The translations under genes were made by a program, and so were the position numbers. The notes under the pieces were generated by a model, which worked only from the letters and a program-made list of their open reading frames with translations, ran no database searches and was not told where the DNA came from. This document shows positions 23,785 through 28,069 of a DNA stretch of 28,069 bases, in pieces (positions within the stretch are counted from its first letter, which is position 1; every line of letters starts with the position of its first letter). Origin of the DNA: CAYXOX01 sp964466745 (GTDB taxonomy: Bacteria; Pseudomonadota; Alphaproteobacteria; Rhodobacterales; Rhodobacteraceae); assembly GCA_964466745.1 (NCBI GenBank), contig CAYXOX010000025.1, forward strand, positions 1 to 28,069, in the 5' to 3' direction.

Positions 23785-24500
23785 GCGGCGTGTTCCAGTC
23801 GTTGCAGGGGGCTTGCACCCCCCCATGTACCGGTATCGCCGAGAACGGCGAAGCGGGCATAGAGTTCTTCGCGAAACCAGGCACCGGCGCGCACGGCCTC
23901 GATCGCCTTCTGGTGCGGTCCGGCAGGGTCGCGGGCGAAACGGGCCATGGCCCCGGCATCGGGCCAGATCGAGAAGGTCACCTGTTGCATCAGGGGCACT
24001 TCGCCGATCCCGATCTTGAAGGCCACGTTCGGATCGGCGCCGATGACCTTCGAGATGCCGGGGGAGTGACGCCAGAATCTCGTTGCCTTGCTCGGGCGCA
24101 CTGTGGCGCGGGTGAGTGCGGCAATGGGCCCTCCGCCGCCGGCAGCAGCGCGATCCGGGCGGAACGGCGCCTGCCCCGACCACTGGCCCCGCGCCGAGAC
24201 GGGCGCGAGAAACACCGTCCAGCTTTCCCGGGCGCGCGCCCGGTACCGCGCGAAGATGCGTGCCTCTGCGAGCCGCTCGCGGGCGATCTCCTCCGAAGGC
24301 CAGGTGGCGAGAATCGCCATCACCTGCGTGTTCGGCACCGGCGTGAACCCCTCGCCCGTGCCCGAGCCGCAGAGCTTCCAGAAGCCGATGTCGGGCACGC
24401 GGACCATGGCCGGGCGCGCGGCACCCATCATGGCGAGCGCCCAGAGCCTGTCGGCCCAGGGGCCGAATCGGAACAGGCTGAGCGTGGCCGTCTGGCCCAT
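23781..24500 (-). CDS. crtA: Spheroidene monooxygenase CrtA
   Basis: CrtA adds the 2-keto group to spheroidene, the last step of this carotenoid pathway under oxic conditions. The start at 24500 gives 239 residues. It was preferred over the longer frame from 24563 because GGAGA precedes it and the likely -10 box and repressor site lie in the extension. Diagnostic blocks are LFRFGPWADRLWALAMMG, DIGFWKLCGSGTGEGFTPVP and ILATWPSEEIARER. WRHSPGISKVIGADPNVAFK, IGIGEVPLMQQVTFSIWPD and AWFREELYARFAV follow. It heads the crtA-bchI-bchD-bchO unit. Its presence predicts spheroidene/spheroidenone pigments. Confidence 0.95.
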   Translation of the reverse strand: MGQTATLSLFRFGPWADRLWALAMMGAARPAMVRVPDIGFWKLCGSGTGEGFTPVPNTQVMAILATWPSEEIARERLAEARIFARYRARARESWTVFLAPVSARGQWSGQAPFRPDRAAAGGGGPIAALTRATVRPSKATRFWRHSPGISKVIGADPNVAFKIGIGEVPLMQQVTFSIWPDAGAMARFARDPAGPHQKAIEAVRAGAWFREELYARFAVLGDTGTWGGASPLQRLEHAA

Positions 24501-24520
24501 GCGAGCGGTCTCCGTCGCGG

Positions 24521-24538
24521 TGTCAACTTTGGTGGACA
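24521..24538 (-). promoter_or_regulatory. PpsR/CrtJ-type site TGT-N12-ACA at the crtA promoter
   Basis: TGT (24521-24523), twelve bases, ACA (24536-24538) match exactly the palindrome bound by the oxygen- and light-responsive repressor PpsR/CrtJ. On the crtA strand a -10-like TATACT (24543-24538) abuts it, putting the start of transcription near 24531, inside the site. That geometry fits repression by occlusion. The site is seen directly; binding is inferred from the known system. Confidence 0.75.
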
Positions 24539-24564
24539 GTATAGGATGGCCCCGCAGATTCAAC

Positions 24565-24592
24565 TAGACGGACAGGATGTAGCACCTATTCT
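24565..24592 (+). promoter_or_regulatory. Candidate crtI promoter
   Basis: TAGACG (24565-24570) and TATTCT (24587-24592) are each 4/6 matches to the sigma-70 -35 and -10 hexamers, spaced 16 bp. The predicted start near 24599 falls within the second TGT-N12-ACA site, mirroring the crtA side. Weak boxes; moderate to low certainty. Confidence 0.4.
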
Positions 24593-24595
24593 GAT

Positions 24596-24613
24596 TGTAA
24601 ACTAAACTGGACA
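24596..24613 (+). promoter_or_regulatory. PpsR/CrtJ-type site TGT-N12-ACA upstream of crtI
   Basis: TGT (24596-24598), twelve bases (mostly AT-rich), ACA (24611-24613). It is the second perfect match in the 132-bp crtA/crtI gap, 75 bp from the first. Paired sites in this intergenic region are a known feature of Rhodobacter photosynthesis clusters and allow cooperative repression. It lies 20 bp before the crtI ATG. Confidence 0.75.
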
Positions 24614-24632
24614 CCCGTAACGTGAGGCCAAG

Positions 24633-26204
24633 ATGACGACGCTCGATCCCAGACTGGCCGAGATGGCCCGGGGCACGCAGCGCCCGCCCGCCATCGTGAT
24701 CGGCGCGGGGCTCGGCGGGCTCGCGGCCGCGATGCGGCTGGGGGCCAAGGGCTACGCGGTGACGGTGCTCGACAGGCTCGACAGGCCGGGCGGGCGCGGC
24801 TCCTCGATCACCCGCGACGGGCACCGCTTCGATCTCGGGCCCACCATCGTGACCGTGCCGCAGGTCTACCGCGATCTCTGGGCCGCCTGCGGGCGGGACT
24901 TCGACGCCGACGTCGATCTGCGCCCGCTCGACCCGTTCTACGAGATCCGGTGGGAGGATGGCTCCAGCTTCCGGGCCCGCCAGAGCACCGAGGCGATGGA
25001 GGCCGAGGTCGCCCGCCTCTCTCCGGGCGACGTGAAAGGCTACCGCCGCTTCCTGGAAGACGCCCGGCGCCGCTACGTCGTGGGGTTCGAGGGCATGGTG
25101 GCCAAGCCCATGCACCGGGCGTGGGAAACCATCAGGGTGCTCCCTGAATTCGCCGTGCTGCGGGCCGACCGGTCCATCCTCGGGCTCGCCCGGCGCCGGG
25201 TGCGCGACGAACGGCTGCGTATGGCGCTTTCGTTCCACCCGCTCTTCATCGGCGGCGACCCCATGCACGTGACGTCCATGTACGCGCTGGTGAGCCATCT
25301 CGAGAAGGAATACGGCGTTCACTACGCCATGGGCGGGGTGCAGGCGATCGCCGATGCCATGGCCCGGGTCATCGAAGACCAGGGCGGGCGGCTGCGGCTG
25401 AACACGGAGGTGGACGAGATCACCGTGCGCAACGGCGCCGTGGAAGGCGTTTTGCTGGCGGGGGGAGAGGCGCTGCGGGCGCCGCTCGTCGTCTCCAACG
25501 CGGATGCCGGCCACACCTATTCGCGCCTGCTGCGCAACCGCCCGAGGCGCCGCTGGAGCGATGCCCGGCTCGGCCGCGCGCGCTGGTCCATGGGGCTTTT
25601 CGTCTGGTATTTCGGCACCCGCGGCACCGCCGGCAAATGGGGCGACGTGGGCCACCACACGATCCTGAGCGGGCCGCGGTACGAGGGGCTCCTGCGCGAC
25701 ATCTTCATGCGTGGGCACCTCGCGGACGACATGAGCCTCTACCTGCACCGGCCCTCGGTGACCGATCCGACCGTGGCGCCCGAGGGTGACGATACCTTCT
25801 ACGCGCTCTCCCCGGTGCCGCACCTCGGATTCGAGTCCCCGGTGGACTGGCAGACCGAGGCGGAGGCCTACCGCCGCAAGGTGGCAGCGGTGCTGGAGCG
25901 GACCATTCCCGGTTTCGAGGCGCATCTTTCCGCCTCCGAGATCTTCACGCCGGAAACCTTCCGCGACCGCTACCTTTCGCCCAACGGTTCGGGCTTCTCG
26001 ATCGAACCACGCATCCTGCAATCGGCGTGGTTCCGGCCGCACAACGTGAGCGAGGAAGCCCGCGGGCTCTTCCTCGCCGGGGCCGGGACGCACCCGGGCG
26101 CCGGGGTGCCCGGCGTGGTGTCCAGTGCCGAAGTTCTCGCCAAGATGGTGCCCGACGTCCCCGGCGCGAGGCGGGCGGCACCGCTCCTGGAGGCCGCCGA
26201 ATGA
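24633..26204 (+). CDS. crtI: Phytoene desaturase CrtI
   Basis: CrtI is the FAD-dependent desaturase that converts phytoene stepwise, to neurosporene in spheroidene-producing species. It has 523 residues. The dinucleotide-binding motif GxGxxG is at 24-29 (IGAGLGGLAAAMRLG), followed by the DRLDRPGGRGSS strand. The middle has HPLFIGGDPMHVTSMYALVS and YAMGGVQAIADAM. The C-terminal FAD block is GLFLAGAGTHPGAGVPGVVS. The ATG at 24633 follows GTGAGGCC. The stop overlaps the crtB start (ATGA at 26201-26204), as usual for the crtIB pair. The number of desaturation steps (three or four) cannot be read from sequence by eye. Confidence 0.97.
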   Translation: MTTLDPRLAEMARGTQRPPAIVIGAGLGGLAAAMRLGAKGYAVTVLDRLDRPGGRGSSITRDGHRFDLGPTIVTVPQVYRDLWAACGRDFDADVDLRPLDPFYEIRWEDGSSFRARQSTEAMEAEVARLSPGDVKGYRRFLEDARRRYVVGFEGMVAKPMHRAWETIRVLPEFAVLRADRSILGLARRRVRDERLRMALSFHPLFIGGDPMHVTSMYALVSHLEKEYGVHYAMGGVQAIADAMARVIEDQGGRLRLNTEVDEITVRNGAVEGVLLAGGEALRAPLVVSNADAGHTYSRLLRNRPRRRWSDARLGRARWSMGLFVWYFGTRGTAGKWGDVGHHTILSGPRYEGLLRDIFMRGHLADDMSLYLHRPSVTDPTVAPEGDDTFYALSPVPHLGFESPVDWQTEAEAYRRKVAAVLERTIPGFEAHLSASEIFTPETFRDRYLSPNGSGFSIEPRILQSAWFRPHNVSEEARGLFLAGAGTHPGAGVPGVVSSAEVLAKMVPDVPGARRAAPLLEAAE

Positions 26205-27250
26205 CCCCCGAAGCCGATCTCGCCCACTGCCACGCCGCGATCCGCACCGGCTCCTACTCGTTCCACGCCGCCTCCCGGCTGCTGCCGGCGGATGTACGCG
26301 ACCCCGCGATCGCGCTCTACGCCTTCTGCCGCCTCGCCGACGACGCCGTGGACGAGCACCGCGACAAGGCCGCGCAGGCGCTCCGCCTGCGCGACCGGCT
26401 GGAGCTGATCTACGCCGGCACACCGCGCAACGCCCCCGAGGACCGCGCCTTCGCCCGGGTGGTGCAGAGTTGCGAGATGCCGAAGGTGCTGCCCGAGGCC
26501 CTGCTCGAGGGCCTGGCCTGGGATGCCGCCGGCCGCCGCTACCGGACCCTTTCGGATGTGTTCGATTACTCGGCACGGGTCGCCGCAGCGGTGGGCGCGA
26601 TGATGTGCGTGCTCATGGGCGTGCGCGATCCGCGCGCGCTCGCGCGATCCTGCGACATGGGCGTGGCGATGCAACTGACGAATATCGCCCGCGACGTGGG
26701 CGAGGATGCCCGTGCCCGGCGAATCTACCTGCCGCTGGAGTGGATGGCCGAGGCCGGGCTCGACCCGGAGTGCTTCTTCGCCGATCCGCTGCCCACGGCG
26801 GAGGTGCGCGCCATGGTGCGCCGGCTGCTGGCGGAGGCCAACCGGCTCTACCTGCGGGCCGATCCCGGCATCGCGCTCCTGCCGATGCGGGCGCGGCCGG
26901 GGATCACCACCGCGCGGCTCGCCTATGCCGGGATCATCGGGGCAATCCGCCGCAACGGTCACGATACGATCTCCTTCCGCGCCCGCACCGGAAGCCTGCG
27001 CAAGATGGGGTACATGGCCGAGGCCGTTCTCCTCGCGGCCGGGGGGTCGGTGATGCCCCGCTCCGCGGTGATCTATGCCGATCCGCTGCCCGAGACCCGC
27101 TTCCTGGTGGAGGCCGCGGCCGGGGGCCGGAGCGGCGCGCTGCCTGGCTGGGGCGAGGGCCGCGGCGGTGCGGTGCTGGAGGCCTTCGCGGCACTCAAGG
27201 CACGCGAGGCGCGACGGGGGCTGGAATCGCAGGGCATGGAGCCTAGCTAA
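26201..27250 (+). CDS. crtB: Phytoene synthase CrtB
   Basis: CrtB condenses two geranylgeranyl diphosphates to phytoene, the first committed carotenoid step. The ATG at 26201, overlapping crtI, gives 349 residues. SYSFHAASRLLPADVRDPAI is the conserved N-terminal block. The two aspartate-rich, Mg2+-diphosphate-binding motifs are DDAVD at 47-51 and DVGED at 165-169 (context LTNIARDVGEDARARRIYLP). LEWMAEAGLDPECFF and the late AYAGIIGAIRRNGHDTISFR follow. All synthase motifs are intact. The gene continues the crtI transcript; tspO follows 33 bp later. Confidence 0.97.
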   Translation: MTPEADLAHCHAAIRTGSYSFHAASRLLPADVRDPAIALYAFCRLADDAVDEHRDKAAQALRLRDRLELIYAGTPRNAPEDRAFARVVQSCEMPKVLPEALLEGLAWDAAGRRYRTLSDVFDYSARVAAAVGAMMCVLMGVRDPRALARSCDMGVAMQLTNIARDVGEDARARRIYLPLEWMAEAGLDPECFFADPLPTAEVRAMVRRLLAEANRLYLRADPGIALLPMRARPGITTARLAYAGIIGAIRRNGHDTISFRARTGSLRKMGYMAEAVLLAAGGSVMPRSAVIYADPLPETRFLVEAAAGGRSGALPGWGEGRGGAVLEAFAALKAREARRGLESQGMEPS

Positions 27251-27283
27251 AGGGGCTTGTAGCATCCGGCAAAGGCAGCCCCG

Positions 27284-27754
27284 ATGGATTGGTCCGTCTT
27301 CATCGTCTTCTTCGCGGCCTGCTGCGCGGCAGCCGCGACCGGCTCGCTCTTTCCCCCCGGCCGGTGGTACCGCGAGATCGTCAAGCCCAGCTGGACGCCG
27401 CCGGACTGGCTCTTTCCCGTGGCGTGGACGGTCCTCTACATCGCCTCGGCCGTGGCGGCCACGCGCGTGTCGGTGCTCGAGGGCGCGGCGCTGGGCATGG
27501 CCTTCTGGGCGCTTCAGATCGCCCTGAACACCCTGTGGTCCCCCGTCTTCTTCGGGCTCAGGCGCCTGCGCGCGGCGCTGATCGTCGTGGCGGGGCTCTG
27601 GGTCGCGGTGCTGGGCGCGCTGCTTTCCTTCTGGATGCTCGACCGCGTCGCGGGGCTGCTCATGGTGCCCTACCTCGCCTGGGTGACGGTGGCCGGCGCG
27701 CTCAACGCCTGGATCTGGCTGAACAACCCCGAGCCCGAGCGGCAGGAGGCGTGA
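27284..27754 (+). CDS. tspO: Tryptophan-rich sensory protein TspO/MBR
   Basis: This is a membrane porphyrin-binding protein of the TspO/peripheral benzodiazepine receptor family, 156 residues with five hydrophobic spans. Family marks are GRWYREIVKPSWTPPDW in the first loop, WALQIALNTLWSPVFFGLRR and the Trp-rich C-terminal span ending NAWIWLNN. In Rhodobacter sphaeroides TspO sits next to crtB and dampens photosynthesis gene expression in response to oxygen, probably through tetrapyrrole export or degradation. The same position after crtB here supports that role. The ATG at 27284 follows AAAGGCAGC. Confidence 0.96.
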   Translation: MDWSVFIVFFAACCAAAATGSLFPPGRWYREIVKPSWTPPDWLFPVAWTVLYIASAVAATRVSVLEGAALGMAFWALQIALNTLWSPVFFGLRRLRAALIVVAGLWVAVLGALLSFWMLDRVAGLLMVPYLAWVTVAGALNAWIWLNNPEPERQEA

Positions 27755-27759
27755 GCGGG

Positions 27760-27810
27760 CCGGGGGCGCCGCCCCCGGACCCCCGGAGTATTTCCGCCAG
27801 GATGAAGGAG
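27760..27810 (+). terminator. Terminator-like hairpin and rhodobacterial intergenic element after tspO
   Basis: CCGGGGGC (27760-27767) and GCCCCCGG (27771-27778) form a perfect 8-bp stem with a 3-base loop, six bases past the tspO stop. It is followed by ACCCCCGGAGTATTT and GGATGAAGGAGG. From general familiarity, this hairpin plus CCCCCGGAGTATTT combination recurs after genes in many Rhodobacterales genomes. It probably ends the crtI-crtB-tspO transcript. Confidence 0.65.
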
Positions 27811-27897
27811 GCGCGGGGCGCCGCCGCCGGGCTTGTTTCCGCAGGCGCCCTCGCGCTATGGCCGCGCGGTGACCCCGCCGCCCCGGAGACCCGACCG

Positions 27898-28069
27898 ATG
27901 GCCCCTTCCCCGCCCCGAGCCTGGCAGCGCATGCTTTCGGGACGGCGGCTCGACCTGCTCGATCCGACGCCGGTGGACATCGAGATCGAGGACATCGCCC
28001 ACGGGCTGGCCTTCGTGGCGCGCTGGAACGGGCAGACCCGGGGCGACTGGCCCTACTCGGTGGCCGAGC
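27898..28069 (+). CDS. HD-domain phosphohydrolase, N-terminal part (cut by right edge)
   Basis: Only 57 residues are visible from the ATG at 27898, preceded by CGGAGACC. They read RAWQRMLSGRRLDLLDP, then DIEIEDIAHGLAFVARWNGQ and RGDWPYSVAE. This matches the start of the small YfbR-like HD hydrolases common in alphaproteobacteria, where the metal-binding His-Asp residues come slightly later. The function is probably nucleotide or deoxynucleotide dephosphorylation, by family. It is not a carotenoid gene, so the crt cluster ends at tspO on this side. Confidence 0.8.
   Translation, partial: MAPSPPRAWQRMLSGRRLDLLDPTPVDIEIEDIAHGLAFVARWNGQTRGDWPYSVAE

Noticed and set aside
24521..24526. TTGACA on the minus strand as the crtA -35 box
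   Set aside because: A matching -10 would fall on the crtA start codon; the hexamer is better explained as half of the TGT-N12-ACA palindrome.
24501..24563. Longer N-terminus for CrtA from the ATG at 24563
   Set aside because: The extension covers the likely promoter and repressor site, lacks a ribosome site, and does not resemble the family; GGAGA precedes the ATG at 24500.

Overview
The window looks like chromosomal DNA, or DNA of a large replicon, from a very GC-rich (by eye about 70%) anoxygenic phototroph of the alphaproteobacterial order Rhodobacterales. The main evidence is the gene order crtA-bchI-bchD-bchO next to divergent crtI-crtB-tspO, the typical Rhodobacter-type photosynthesis layout, together with a Rhodobacterales-type flagellar block. 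The genus cannot be fixed by reading alone.

Layout. (1) 1-525: 5' part of a glycosyltransferase-like gene running off the left edge. (2) 701-4858: an intact, tightly coupled carbohydrate ABC importer operon (binding protein, two permeases, ATPase). (3) 5033-8594: a graveyard of purine/nucleoside genes. Leftward are pieces of an amidohydrolase (deaminase type), a nucleoside hydrolase, a BMP-family nucleoside-binding protein, an RbsA-like ATPase and an adenine deaminase. Rightward are a truncated LacI regulator and a twice-frameshifted amidotransferase-like gene. Surviving ATGA overlaps and gene order show that this was once an organised divergent locus. About six deletions, several single-base shifts and a 7 x 7-bp tandem array explain its present state. 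(4) 8758-9798: an intact membrane fatty acid desaturase.

(5) 9982-15820: rightward flagellar genes motB, flgE, flgK, flgL and flgI. They converge across a 748-bp gene-poor stretch with a 42-bp tandem repeat onto leftward fliF-fliH-fliN-fliP (20122-16569). Each of the three flagellar promoter regions carries a TTAA-N7-TTAA-like element resembling a CtrA box. (6) 20193-24500: leftward crtA-bchI-bchD-bchO, all overlapping, placed directly upstream of fliF. BchI and BchD are subunits of magnesium chelatase, BchO is the accessory hydrolase and CrtA is the terminal carotenoid oxygenase. (7) 24501-24632: the divergent crtA/crtI control region with two TGT-N12-ACA elements, the binding pattern of the PpsR/CrtJ repressor. 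(8) 24633-27754: crtI, crtB and tspO rightward, then a terminator-like hairpin, then the start of an HD-domain phosphohydrolase cut by the right edge.

I found no tRNA, rRNA, CRISPR array, transposase or prophage gene. No clearly new system is visible. The most informative parts are the eroded nucleoside locus, its heptamer array, and the photosynthesis-flagellum junction with its regulatory boxes.
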